Positions 12,690 to 25,700 of a stretch of DNA of 64,000 nucleotides are shown here, in pieces. The position numbers and the translations under genes are program-made. Under the pieces are notes generated by a model, which worked only from the letters and a program-made list of their open reading frames with translations, was not told the DNA's origin and did not search any database. The stretch spans positions 120,775,794 to 120,839,793 of the forward strand of contig NC_134949.1 of the NCBI RefSeq assembly GCF_965638725.1, given 5' to 3'. This DNA comes from Aptenodytes patagonicus (lineage: Eukaryota > Chordata > Aves > Sphenisciformes > Spheniscidae). Every line of letters starts with the position of its first letter. Within the stretch, counting starts at the first letter, position 1.

Positions 12690-13560
12690 AACCCGACGCT
12701 GGCATTTCACCGAAAACGGCTCTTTTCAGTGGAAGCCGACGCTGGAACGCCACCGACAGCGAGGCCAAAGGGGAGGCCGCGTGGCCAGCGGCCGCTAGCC
12801 CCGCGCTAGGGGCGGGGCCAGACCGGCGCCCTCCCATTGGCGGTGTCGGTGTCGCGAGCACCCCGGCGCGCCCGGGCCTCCCCGCGGCCGCGGGAGCTCC
12901 GCGCAGCCCAGGCCCCCCCCGCGTGGCGCCAGCGCGCCGCGCAGAGCCCTCGGCCCCGCCCCCTTTCCCGGCCGCCTCGGCCAGGACGGATGGGCGCGCC
13001 TGCGCATGCGCGCCCCGGGGCGGGAAGGGATGGCGGCGCCCGCGCTCCCTACCCCGCGGTACGACCACGCGGGGCCGCACGGGCCGTTCCGGGATGTGTA
13101 CGAGCCGGCGGAGGACACCTTCCTGCTGCTGGATGCTCTGGAGCGGGACGCGGCCAGCCTGAGGGAGGCTCGGTAGGCGCCGCGGCGAAGGGCGTGGGAG
13201 CCGCCCTCGGGAGCGGCCAACTGGCGGGAGGGGCGGGGCCAGCACGTGCCGCCAGGGGCGGGGGGGGCGGCGCTAACGGCTCCCCGCGCGCGGGGAGGGG
13301 GGGAGGGAGCTGCCCCGTCTCTCGGGCCCGGGGTTTCTGACGGCTGGGGAGGGGGCGTCGAGCCCCGCGGCCGCTTGTCCCTAGGGCGTAGGCCCCCGAG
13401 CTGCTGCTCGGGTTTCAGGCCCTGGTGGGCGGGGGGAGGCGGTGCCCCCCCTGAGCCGCCGCCTCGGTCGGGCGGCGGGCTGAGGGGGGCGCGGCAGTGC
13501 AGGGCCCGCCGCTCTCCTCAGGGTGGCTTCGGCCCCCGCTTGTTGGCTGTGGGGTGGCAG
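12690..13560. promoter_or_regulatory. N6AMT1 CpG-island promoter
   Basis: A sharp rise in GC and CpG spans the N6AMT1 start. Visible elements include a GC box (GGGGCGGGGCC, about 12809), an inverted CCAAT box (ATTGG, about 12836) and a perfect NRF1 palindrome, TGCGCATGCGCG, at 13001-13012, 18 bases before the initiator ATG. There is no TATA box. This is the pattern of a housekeeping promoter with dispersed starts. The transcription start cannot be fixed from sequence, and the NRF1 site may sit very close to it. Confidence 0.8.
13001..13012. promoter_or_regulatory. NRF1 binding site
   Basis: TGCGCATGCGCG is a full match to the palindromic NRF1 consensus (YGCGCAYGCGCR). It lies just upstream of the N6AMT1 ATG at 13030. 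Binding is inferred. Confidence 0.75.
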
Positions 13561-16500
13561 GTTGGAGGGTAGTTGCAGGAGCGGCTGGTACTCACTTTGT
13601 TGGCAGCAGCACGCATTTCAACGCGGTAAAACGTCCGCGTCTCAGCCCTGAAGAAGCTACAGGAGTTGCAGAGCTGCTTGGGTCGCTGCCCAGCGTCAGC
13701 GGCTGTCATCGCCACAGCTGTCAACATACTTGTAAACGCTGTAGAAATCGCCCAAGGAGTTAATCTTACGCGTGATTATTTTGAAATTGCCCGCCGCTGC
13801 TGTTTGTCCAGAGCTAGCTGAAGCTCTCCTGAGGTATTCTGCATTTCAGTCCTGCTTTCGTTGTGTGGCTTCATGGCGGTCTTCCACAACTTCTCTTGGA
13901 GTTCAATCTTGCTGCAATAAACGTGTGATAAATGCAGTAGAAAAGTAGCCTGTACTGTTGAGATTGTGTAGCTAATGGAAACTTTAACGTTGGGCGCAGG
14001 GGAAACATACGTGTTTCCCGAAGTGGCTTGTGATAACCAGGAATTGTCTGTATGGGCACAAGTAGACCCGGCAGCTGTTACGAAAGAGATGACATTATGT
14101 GGGCTTTGAGGGCCGTATGATCAGCAAGTATTTCAGCCTGTTTGGGAGAAGGGCACTTTGGCAGCAGGTTTCGTAACAGTCTTAACTAACTCTGCATCTG
14201 CTGCAGGTGCTCTCACACGTTACAAATAAAAGTCATCCAGAGTTTCTCTCTTTAGCGTTGAGATTTGCCTTGAAATAGGATCTGGATCTGGCGTGGTTTC
14301 AACATTTCTAGCTTCTTCCATTCTCGGATCCAGTGCACTGTACATGTAAGTATAACAGCACTTACTTAAACTGTTGCATCCAATAATAAAGAATACTTAG
14401 CCCTCACCTATATACTTTTCATTTTCACATTTTAAAAACTATTCTTTTCATGAAGAAATACTAGCTCAATTCTACAGTTAGGGAAATCAAAGCAAAGAGA
14501 GCCTAAGCTATTTACTTCAGGTTCTGTAACAATTAAGTAGTCATGCGATTAAATTCTGTTTTCCCACTTCTTGGACAAGTTGCTAAGTTTACACTTGTGT
14601 TTGCCGGGTTGAATCCTAAATTTTAGCCACTGACTAGTCTTACTGAGGTCTGATGACTAACATTAGTTACCTGGGTGTTGGCGGTACCTGAATTTTATTA
14701 GAGACTTGTATGCATATATATATTTATGCAGAGCTAGCATTGAAAAGCAAATCCTATACTTCAGCTTTCAGACAGTCATTAAAACTTCCAGTGTAGCATT
14801 GAGTGGTTTAGCTGCTGATACCTTGTGTGTATTTTACTGGCTATTTTTTGCTATTTACTTGCAAAGTAAAGGATGCTGGGAAGGATATTTTCACTGAGAG
14901 GACATAAATTAGCATGTGGTTCACAGGTTTAGACTTCCAGATACAGCAGCCAGTAACTTACACTTTGTAATATTTTGCTTTTAGATGTACAGATATCAAC
15001 CCGATGGCAGCTTACTGTACACTGGAGACAGCTCTGCTTAACAACGTTCACCTTCAGCCAGTCATTACTGACTTGGTAAGATAGATGTTTCAAGAATATC
15101 TTCTTCATATCTTTTGTAATTTTTTAATACTTATTACAGATACTGAAAAGTAAGCATAAAGTCTGGAACAAACATTCTCTTAATAAGCACGGATGAAAAA
15201 AAGAAAACAACAAAATGTCAAAGTGTTTCTGAAAGAAGGGAAAAACAAACTACTCGAGCCCTAAAATTCAAATTTAAGCTTTAAAAATTAATTGAATTAA
15301 TTTTAAAAATAAATTATGTAGGTATAGTTTGGAAAATGCTGTACAAGGAACTCTGCAGTGACCTCACATTATCATAGGCCTTCCTCTAATGCTATGCAGT
15401 TCTTGGTTCTCAACTTTTTCTGATTTAATTAGAAACAGCGTATGTCGTTACTTTTTGTTTCTTACAAAATCTGATACAGAAAAAAGCTTAAGTTTCTCAT
15501 CTCTTTAGCAAGGTATTTATTTAAAATACCCTGAATATATATGTTTATAAAAGATGATGAAGACAGGCAACAATAAATGTGATATAAAATGGATGAACAA
15601 CTGCTCGTACTTGAGAACTGAACTGCAGTTGTCACAGATTGGTCATTTTGGGTAACAAGTGTTAACTGATGATAAGTTCAAAATTCTTTTATAGCTAACT
15701 TAAATTCTGAACTCAGCAAGAATAAAGTACTACCTTTGTGTCCACATATGTGTCTCTTGCTCTTCTACATCCTATACATAACGTAGTCTTAAGACTATTG
15801 AAATTGTTCTGCTATGCACAGGTACTTCTGCTTGATGCTTCTCTTGCACATAGAAAGTAAAGTTTAGTGTTCCTGAGTCAGGCTGAAATGCTTGGAATAT
15901 CCAGCACTATATAACTGTATTTTTACAAAATGTTTGCATTCTTTATGTTTCCAAAAAAACCCCAAAAGAATCATCAACTTCATCTATAGGTCAAAGGACT
16001 GTCTCCAAGATTAAATGGGAAGGTTGATCTACTGCTATTTAATCCACCGTACGTGGTGACACCTTCTGAAGAGGTAGGAAAAATTTGAAATACACAATAA
16101 AAATGGTATTTCTACTGTCAGAGGAGAGATGGCAAACCAAATAAGCTCTGGTATGAAAACTGCAGGCTTTTTCTGAAATAGTAAAGGATGTTGTAGGACC
16201 AGCACTGTTTTAGTGAAAATGATTTACTAGAGCTGCTTTTGAAGACTATGTGGGAATAAGGATTGCTAGCTGCTGCTTCTCAATACCTAGTTTCTCCATC
16301 AAGTATAAACCACGTAAGACTTCTGTTAGGCATGCTAAGGTATTCTTATAGAAGACTTTCAATGGAAAACACATTTGTTCCCTGCACAATGAATATCCTC
16401 TGCTTCCCCAGACTTGGGACTCTCAGAATTGGACCCAGGAACACTTAAAGGGTTTACTGGCCACCTTGCATTTGGCAAACAAGCTTATAAAACATTACAG

Positions 16501-18068
16501 GAAAATACATACAAAGCACGTGACAAAACAGAGCTCTTTTAATTCAGTTTAAGAATAGAATTTGAAACAGAAGTAGTATGTTCATCGTGTAGGAAGTAGT
16601 TTTGAAGTAATTTTGCTGCATAAACTAATCTGCTGAATCAAAGTTGTCAGATTTCTAATGGCAGACACCTAAAGGTAGAGATTATGGTGATGTTTTTCTT
16701 ACAAGTACCACCGACACTTCTATCATTCTGTATTAAGACAATTTTTACTTCCATTCTTCCCAGGTGGAAAGCCACGGAATAGAGGCATCCTGGGCTGGTG
16801 GCAAAAAGGGCAGAGAAGTAATGGATAGAGTTTTTCCATTAGTACCAGAACTACTTTCGCCAGGAGGATTATTCTACTTGGTCACAATTAAAGAAAATAA
16901 TCCAGGTGATCACTTTCCTTGGACACTTACATGTGCCAAACCAGACTTAACACTGGTTAATCAATCCAAATGTTGATCATAGCAATGTTCTGCAGCTTAC
17001 CAGACTTCAGTAAATAAGTAGTACATAACATCAGTTGAATCTAATGCGTGGCGATAGCAACTAATTGAAGATGGACAGCATGTACTGAAATTCATATAGG
17101 TGTTCTACGTCATTTTTAGAAATGCTACAGACAGCTAGAGCGTATCTGCATGCTTCATATGAACCACGGCATCTCTCTGGACTCCTGTGCTTCTCATCTT
17201 TCAAGTTTGTGTGGGTGTTTAGACACACACCCTAGAGGGACTTTTACGTAACCTGATGCCTCTGGGAATCCTTTTTCTGAATTCATGCCTTGTGCATCCA
17301 GTGTATAGTGAGCTAGACCAAAAATATAAGCAAATTTACCAAAACTAAGAACTCTCTAGGCTAGTTTGGAACATGGTAATACGTAGGTCCTGAGCCCAGC
17401 AGCTCTGCAAGACTTCAGTTCCAAGTCTGAAAGGTGAACTGTAAATCTTCTGAACTAAGTAACAAAGTCAGGCCAACCCTTTTTCATGAAAGAGGATGGC
17501 ACTGTGAACTTAAAAGGCAAAAGCCTTTAGTTGGAAATGTGAGGTCTTTCATTCTGACACGTGTAGAGGAAAGATTCAAACTTGCTCCTTCCGATCTAAT
17601 GCTTAATGGCTATACGTTATCAAGTAGTTTCAAGAAGAAAGATTATTCTTTCACACCTGATTGATTAGGCAGCTTTTGGGAGAAGGTGCTAGAAATTTCA
17701 GTTTCTCCTACAAACTAGTTTCATAATTGAATTGTTCATTGCTATTAATAATACCAAAATACAGAACTTCCATTAGTAAATTGTAAACTTTATTTGTTCT
17801 TGGTAGAAGACTACTTTGCATAAAAATTACTGTCTGAAAGAGTAAGAGGACACAGTTCATCATCTTTGCTTTACAGCTTACGTTCAGTGGATACTTTAAC
17901 ACTGCCTCTTATAGCTGATTTCTAGATAATCTCGGTTGTAACACTGCACTTTCAATTACAGATGAAATTCTGGAAACAATGAAGAAATGTGGCTTAGAAG
18001 GCACACGAGTACTTTCCAGGCAAGCGGGACAAGAGATGCTTACTATCCTCAAATTTAGGAAGTCTTGA
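13030..18068 (+). CDS. N6AMT1: N6AMT1: eRF1 glutamine methyltransferase catalytic subunit
   Basis: Six coding exons: 13030-13172, 14256-14345, 14985-15075, 15990-16073, 16764-16905 and 17962-18068. All junctions are GT-AG and phase-consistent, giving 218 residues against 214 in human (from memory). The ATG sits in a strong context (GGGATGG) and precedes the conserved [17 protein letters not shown] stretch. The class I SAM-binding glycine loop reads EIGSGSG (about residues 54-60). The catalytic NPPY motif of HemK-type glutamine methyltransferases is at 126-129, split from the glycine loop by two introns. The C-terminal SRQAGQE block is intact. With TRMT112 the enzyme methylates the GGQ glutamine of release factor eRF1 in the cytosol. 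Claims of DNA 6mA or histone H4K12 methylation exist in the literature but are debated. The gene converges on LTN1. Identification is certain; only the UTRs are undefined. Confidence 0.97.
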
Positions 18069-21000
18069 TAACTGCTCTTACTAGGCATGCAGAAAGTTGA
18101 ACACAGAGCACTGAAGTTGTCAAATCAATTTTTAAGCCAAGATTTTCACCCTCTTAAGGTGCATCCTCACTTCCTGATTACTGCAGTGAAATTGATCAAG
18201 ACTGTTTTTATTCTGGATGTTAACCAGCTATTATCTGTTGTCAGAGGTACAGTTGTCATCTGGCTATCCGCAGGACAGATGTGAGGGAACTGTGAAATAC
18301 CCTACCTTGTTGCATTTGCACTTAAGCACTAAAGACTTTTTCCTCTATAAATAGGTATTTGTATATTTGTCATTGTGGCTTATTAAAATAATGTACTTGA
18401 TATAATTCTTCCTGTTTCAACAGCTAGTCTATACCTATGCTGGGTTTAAATGGATATTTGGAATCAGTGTTACACATTTTGACGTAGTATCAGGCACTCT
18501 TGCGGAGTTTGTTTCTGTGGTAAGGAAACAGCATACTTCTGAACAGAAAGATGCAGTAAGTGTATCTCAAGAGCTGCGACAAAGGCAAGCTTTACTCTCC
18601 TGAAGTCTTCTGGGCAAAATATTGTGGTGACTTTGTTCCCTTTTATGCCATTTTACAGGGAGGGTGCTACTATGGAGATGTAGATTAGATGAAGAGTTCT
18701 CATCCATGAAAAGGTATTAAGGGGGAAAAAAACCAAACATATGCTATTAAAAAGGCTAGGTAGCTGAAAACAATGACTGTAAGTAGAGAAGTGGAACAAA
18801 AGTCCTTTCACAAAGTCACTATCCAAAATAGGAAGCTATATCCTGACCACCAGACCCTGATGAAGAGCTTTCCTCTGCAGCTTCCTCCCTCTCCCGCTGC
18901 CCACAGAAGGTTCCAATACTGCATTGTCCCAGTGGCGTTAGAGACGTGTGCTGTGCAGTGGGCACAGGCCTGTGAGGAAGATGTTTTGCTCACACACAGC
19001 ACCGCTAGCCCTGTTCGGGAGAATATTCTCAAAGAAACTGACTTTTAAGGGTTTGTGTCAACAGAAACTTAAAGTGATATTACAATAAACCATTAGGGGA
19101 CTAAGGTCCAAGGTTTTTTTTGTAGGATGCTGAGGCACTAAAAAGACTATTCCATGTAAGACTTCAGAACTAAACTTAGGGACTCTGTACTTACCCAACT
19201 TGTACAAATATTAAAAGTTCTTCCATGTTTCGATCTGACCACCCAAAAAACTTCTCTAGGAGACTGAAAAAAGGAGTTTTTGGACAGGCAGAATAACACA
19301 TAAGAAGGGTAGGTACCGTTTGCAGAAACACGTGACTGCAAGCCTAGCTAGACCACTTGAGGTATTTTACCACAATGGAATGTGAGAAGCTGCTTTTGAC
19401 TGATACAGGTCAAAAGTCAACGTACGGTGGGCTGGCATAAAAGTTGTTCCTTATACCATCCTGAAGAAAACACAAAAAGGATTGGATAGCAGGAAGTGTG
19501 CAGCGGTGATTGTTTTACCTCCCAAGAGTCACCATTCCCCAGCGTAGAAGGCTACTGAAGAGCAACACTGCAATTCAGTTCAACAATTCAAACACAGCTA
19601 ATCCATCCCCCTTTAGTAACTTTTCTGTCACTTTGTTTTTATATAGATAAACATGAATAGGAACACAAACACACAGTAGGAGGGTTTAGAGGGAAGACTC
19701 AGTCATGTTAAGGATGTTATGCAACATTTATGCTATATACAAGAAATTCTAGTACTTGAAAGTACTGAGTGTAAAAAAAATGCGTTTCATTGACCAAAGT
19801 GAGGCTAGACTCAGGACTTTGTTGATTCTTACCTTCTGAATAACTTGTCTAAGGAATGTCAGAGTTGAGAAACTGAGAGGAAACTTTGTGGCCATCTATG
19901 AAATAGCGTGTTTCCACAGTTTTCCACTGAAGAATTTAAGCAAAGTTTTGTCCTTGCAGCTTACCAACTAGTCAGTTCTGAGAAGTCGTATTTCAATTCG
20001 ACTGCCTCCTACTTCTAGAACCTTTTTGACTTGATGGCAGACCCTTTGCAAAGCCACACTTCTTTTTTGTTCAGTTTTCCCTTACAAAAAACTGTAAGGA
20101 GAGGAGGTTTAATGCTTAGTGATTTTGCTTTTATGTAGTCACGGTTTTTGAGGTTATAATTACAGCCGTAGGGCTGTTTGAATGAACCAAAATGCTGTCA
20201 TCCTTAGACCGCTCTGGGAGTTTTACGTTGTTAACCGCTTTTGCTAACAAAGTTAGGTTGCTGAGTTACAACATCAAAAGACAATTTTAAGATGTAGTCA
20301 AAACATGTAAAAGAATCAAACTACAAGTTTAACAAAAGGAAGTTTTAGTTAATCTGTCTAGCTTTTAGTTATAACTAAAGAATTAGTTTTAGAAGAGGTA
20401 ATCAAAGATAAAGAAGGGCAGTCATCTGGCATGGTAGATCACAATGCTCAACAGCGTATGCGGTTTTAAATTATAAAGGACAGAATAATGAAAGTCAGAA
20501 CAGAAGATCAGAACAGAAAGTGTAATAAAACATAACATGCTTTCAACAAAAAACGATTGCACTGGACTGTCTAACAACTGGATATTTGGACAAGAAAATA
20601 TGTGTCCACTTCACTAAATCATGAGTCAGTTCTCCTGGCCACACTGTATTGCTGTCTGCTGCAACTTTAGCAGAAGCACTTGTCAAAACGCAATCCAAGT
20701 AAGAACATAGGCGAGTTCTGCAAGAACTGATTACTATTATGCTACCATCATCCTGGTGAAGACTGGGAACTAGTGACAGGCCAGGTAACTTTTTTTTTTT
20801 TTTTTTTTTTGAAACTTGCTATGTCTACACAGAGGTCTGCACGTACACTTAGCATTTGCCAGGGCACACCTATTCCCTTCTCCTAGAAGACCAAAGAACG
20901 CAACGCTGTTTCTGGAGAGTTTTGGAGGCGTACTGCTGCATTCAGTGCACATGAGAATAAGCCGCATGGTAGATACAGACTTTCTTCGCAGTGTCGAACT

Positions 21001-22713
21001 TACCAAGAAGAAAGCAAAAATTCTGCTCCCCCAGGCCCCTAGGCACTGCTCTGTCAGCAAGTACCAGTGTGAAAAGACATACTGCTGCTTCGCAAGCGCC
21101 TGCGCTTCTTTGTTCTAACAGAACCAAGACAAAAGCTCTCCACAAGGCTGTTCCTAGTAGACAATTTGCAAGTTAGGGTCTGCTAGAAGAGTTTAAGATG
21201 CAATACCTGGTTGACCACAAGTAGCCTTCAGATCAGTTATTGAACTTGCAAATAAGTCATTTAGAATAACTAGTCTTGTCTGAAACACAGTGATGCAATA
21301 CAGACAATCCTAGAGGTTTAGTATCAGTGATCAGGAAAACAATACAGCTTGCTCCTTAATCTGTGTTTTCAGTTAGACCTTTTCAATACCAGTTTTAAAT
21401 CCTTTCCATTCTCTCTCAAAAAATGTCAGGAAATCTCTCTTCTGGAAGCCCAGTGTTACCTGTTAAAAATACAGACTTAAGTTATCAACAGCTAAAAATC
21501 ATTTCTAGAGCTGTCACCTCAAAAGGGACCAACTTTGAGAAAACATACAGAATCTAAAAAAAAACCACCACACCACAAACCAGCTGTTGAGGTACAGCCA
21601 ATTGAGTACGCTATAAACTTGGCATCTGAAAATTTATACTATTAATTTCTGAAAGTATCACACAGAGGAAGAGACAGCAATCCAGAGACTACAGAGATTG
21701 ACAGAAGTCATTTATTCCTCCCTTTTTATTGACTTTTCAAAGAAACCCACCACAAATCCCATCCAAGTTAGAATATATTGGTATGCTACTGCTGTTAAAA
21801 AAAAAAGCATGAAAAAATGTATAGTTGAAGACAATATTAAATTCTGATACATCTGTCATATTCACTTAGAGTCATTATTATGGGACAGTGGAAGTGCAGT
21901 GTACATACAGTGATAGGTAATTTGCCAGCTAATGAAGACATTAACTGAAATAATGAAAACAAGAATTGATCAGTGTGTATGCCTCCTCCTTAAAAGCCAA
22001 TCGTCACTAAATAGGTAGTGTTTTTCATTGTCATGCAGCAATGATTGTACTCTCTCCACTTATTTGGGCTTTCGAGTTTTCATGTTTTTAGGGTGCTGGA
22101 TGACTGAGGTTTTTTGGGAAAACGAGACTGTTAAAGGTGAAAGCTCAGTTTATGAACATGTTAATTTAGAGCACACTATGTTTAAATTTTATGCTTTAAC
22201 AGAAGGTTATCACTCTAGTTCCATGCCTTAATGTCTAACAGCAACAACATTCTTTTTTCCCCATAAGAGGAACTATTATGAATGCGCTATAATAAAAAAA
22301 TCAAGTCTTTATACCACCTATGTTAAATTTACCTGTTATATTAAGAGGCATGATCTGGGTTAAGTGCATAACACCATGTTAGAATACACCTAAAGTAAGA
22401 GGTTTTAATCAACTATGCTGTGGCTTAAACACCACTTTTCAGACGTAACTCTGCATTATTTCTGAATTTTTAACATATCTCAATACCTTAAAAATATACA
22501 AATTAAAATAAATTATTATTATATATTTCTTTATATCAAAGAAGAATCTTCAAACTTACAAAAAACAGTCCAGAGGTAAATATGTGTCATATCCCACTAG
22601 TCAAGAATTTAAAGTAACTGACATTATTCCAAGCTAGCTTCTTTCAACATACAGTTTATTGCCTCCCCGTCATTTATTACTTAGCTCACAGAAAGAAGAC
22701 AGACCGTTTTATT
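18069..22713. other. N6AMT1 3' UTR and interval between convergent genes
   Basis: This lies between the stop codons of two tail-to-tail genes, N6AMT1 (+) and LTN1 (-), so it holds both 3' UTRs. Candidate poly(A) signals for N6AMT1 are ATTAAA at 18382-18387 and AATAAA at 19084-19089. For LTN1, reverse-strand AATAAA (TTTATT on +) occurs at 22673-22678, 22655-22660, 21725-21730 and 21711-21716; none can be chosen from sequence alone. A 21-base T run is at 20790-20810. No further exon or small RNA is recognised. Confidence 0.55.
20790..20810. repeat. Poly(T) tract (21 bases)
   Basis: A pure T run. It could be the remnant of a reverse-strand retroposed poly(A) tail, but the DNA on its right shows no recognisable gene and no flanking target duplication was found. 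Confidence 0.9.
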
Positions 22714-22776
22714 TCAGAAAAATGTCTCTCGACAGAGTGGACAGGTGGATTTGTTGCTGGATGTGAACCATTTGTA
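22714..22776 (-). CDS. LTN1: LTN1 exon 30: RING end and stop
   Basis: The last exon encodes [20 protein letters not shown] then TGA (22716-22714). It provides the final CPLC zinc-ligand pair, and the protein ends at the RING with no tail, as is usual for listerin. Confidence 0.98.
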   Translation of the reverse strand, partial: YKWFTSSNKSTCPLCRETFF

Positions 22777-25700
22777 CTGAAAGAGAAATAGAACTATTTA
22801 ATATAGGAATGCAAGCTGAATTTCAGGAACACTGGTTTATCACCAGTAATAACCATTATTTGCCAATGAATATAACTATCAAAACACTAACTATACTTTG
22901 AAAAAAACAACAAGAAACAGTAAAAAACCCCTTTCTACTTGTGTTGTATGCATGTGTGTATATATATACATATGTATATACACATATTACACACACACAC
23001 ACAAAATACTCAAGTTTTATTCTAAAAAACCTGACACAAAGGAATTCTCATCCAGTCTCATTTTAGAAGAAAAAGATAGCATTTTTAAAGGAGCAATAAT
23101 TCCTCCGTTATATGGCCATACAGATGCCAACCTGTTCCAGTATGCTCTGCAACCACAGAACCAATGCCTATGATGACTTGGATATAGTTAAATGTTAATT
23201 ATCCAGATCAGCATAGTTTACTAAAGAAAAGAACATGCTGCATAAATTTAAATTTAACCTTTTCTATTTCCGCATCTGAGCTGATAACGAGATGATGCTG
23301 TTGCTACACCCTACGTAGATGTAATGGCTTATGTCTTAGTGAACACAAAACGGATAGTTGTTATCTGTGAAGTGTAGCAACCCCTCCCTCATTACATGCC
23401 CTTACAGCTTAGTACAAAATCCGTACAAATAATTTATGGAGTTCAATCAATCCCAGGTACTCCAACGACATAATGGAGAACTGATGGTATTACGATAGAA
23501 ATTCCTGGTTCAAACTATAAATGGATATTTTGCCTATTTAAAAAAATTTAGTCTAGGTACTTACCAAGCAAGCTGAATGAAACTTTTTCTTGCATGTTCT
23601 GCAAGCTTTTTTGGGAAGAGAATAGTTGGAACCATGAATGACTGAAAAACAGATCATGCAATCTTCAACGCCCTCAAAACGTTTATCCACATTATTTTTC
23701 CACAAAGATAAGCCTTCCATAATACTTCCATTCTAACAGAGGGAAAAGAGCTGTTAATACTGTAGAATTCTTTCAGAATATTCTTACTGTTATTCATAAG
23801 CACATGAAGGAAACAAAGGTTGAAGTCTTTATAATCTGAAATTTTATGCAATATATGCAGTGAATAATTTATCAAGCCAACACATGAAATACAGACGATA
23901 GTCCAATCTATAGAAATGCAAGCATTCATCACAACGAAAAGAATGCACTTAGGAGAACTTAAAGGGGGATTTTAAAACTGTTTTGTTTTGTTCTAACCAC
24001 AGATGATGCAACTTCAGCAACCACCAATCTTTTCGAGAATTTAGTGTACTGGGTTTTTTGGTTTGGGTTTTTTTTTTTCTAATTATAGTTGAGATGACAT
24101 TGCCACATGCAGCAAACACTGGCCCATGTCTTAAGAGATATAAATTTTCAACTTTGGCCATGGATTTAACAGGACTTACTAGGCAGGTAATTTTACCTCT
24201 CTGTTTCAGCATCTGGGGAAAAGCAGATGGCAAGAGTGACCAATTCTATGAAGTCCTTTGAGATCTACTGATGAGATCCATTATACAGATCTGAATAATA
24301 TTACATTACTAGGAATATTTTTCTATTATCAGGACTCTTAAGTTTTCAAAGCTATGGGCTTTCTCTAAACTCACCTGATGTGTAAGATACGTGCTTAACT
24401 GTAGCATCCAATTGCGCCATTGCTGTACAGCCACACCAACTCTCTTTCCACTCTCAACTGTTATGGATCCCAGTGGGTAATTTGATGGAAGCTGTATTAT
24501 TAGTTCAATAAATATATCATCAACTGAATAGGTAGCAATGACTTCCCGTGCTGCAGACCTAGCTTTTACCTGTGAAAAAAATGCACGTTAAAAAACTCCA
24601 CAGAGAGATACACACCATTCTGTAGTCTTTTTTATATACAGATATAAACCATAAACACTTTACTACACACATTAAATAATTTTCTTAGACCAGGAAAACA
24701 GTTTTCTCAAAGAAAATAGAAGTCCACTCTCATCTTGGCAAACCAAAAAGAAATTACCAGCCATTTTTCAATCTACCGATTGATTACATTTTTTAATAAA
24801 CCAAAAAGAAGTATACCGATAGTATCTTCCACTTACCTCCTCAACTTCTCCAACATCATAAACCCCATTCTGTTCTATTTTTCTCCAAACAGAATGTTAA
24901 TAAACATCAACTTAATATATTGATACCAAGCTGAATTATGTTTTCATCAGTCATTTAGAACAACAAAAATGCAATCATATAAAACACGGTAATACAGTCT
25001 GGTTCTGAGAAGTAACATTTATTAAATGTTTGCAAAAAACTAAAGTAAATCAAAAAAAGGACAAAAAGCCTTACTAACCGTCATGCCATTAAATAACTGT
25101 GTGCTAGTCTGAACAGAAGATATTTCCTGTGAAGAAAGCACGCTGCTGACATATTTGCTTGTAAATTTATCTACAACATTGAAGACGCGTTTCTCACAGC
25201 TATTCCACCAAAGCCTGACCATGGCTGGCAAGTCTTTCAGTGTTATATGGTACACAGAGCAGGCCAAGTGCGGAATCTGGGATGACAGGACTCCTGTCCC
25301 TGGGAGGGAAAGAAAAGATGTTGAAATACTCTAACACATTAGTCACAAATGTTGGTTACTCCACACCACGTACAAAAATTTTGATACCAACATAACTGTG
25401 GCAACCGGAATTTCATGTACACACTCCTTCTGTATTTGCTACTCTAAGTGCTTGTTTGACTCTGCCTTTCTCCATCAGTCTGGTTTCTTTGTTTCTTAGA
25501 CTAACGCTTCACAACTGGGAATTCATCTTCTAATTTTGAGATGAACTCTAGGTGGACTACCAGAAATCAAGAATAATTTTGTATTCTAGAAACGAGAAAA
25601 TGCTCACTTCGGAGTGAACAAGCAATAAGATGTTTGGGGCACGTTTGAGGTTTGCAGTGTCCTATGGAAGTGCATAAAGAGATAAGGGAAATCTTTCTCT

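Larger units (their letters stand above)
9441..12690. other. Intergenic upstream of N6AMT1
   Basis: No exon or RNA gene recognised. It holds a compact hairpin (10259-10293), an AT-only palindromic low-complexity tract (10709-10760), and a cluster of short TCTGATCTT-type repeats (12166-12232). Confidence 0.55.

Noticed and set aside
12673-13572. Long open frames on both strands across the N6AMT1 promoter
   Set aside because: These are proline-, arginine- and alanine-rich frames typical of CpG islands, where stop codons are rare. Only the 13030-13172 frame continues as N6AMT1.
16764-16976. Open frame continuing past the N6AMT1 exon 5 donor
   Set aside because: It is the exon 5 sequence read into the intron. 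A normal donor at 16905 and exon 6 in phase give the conserved C-terminus instead.
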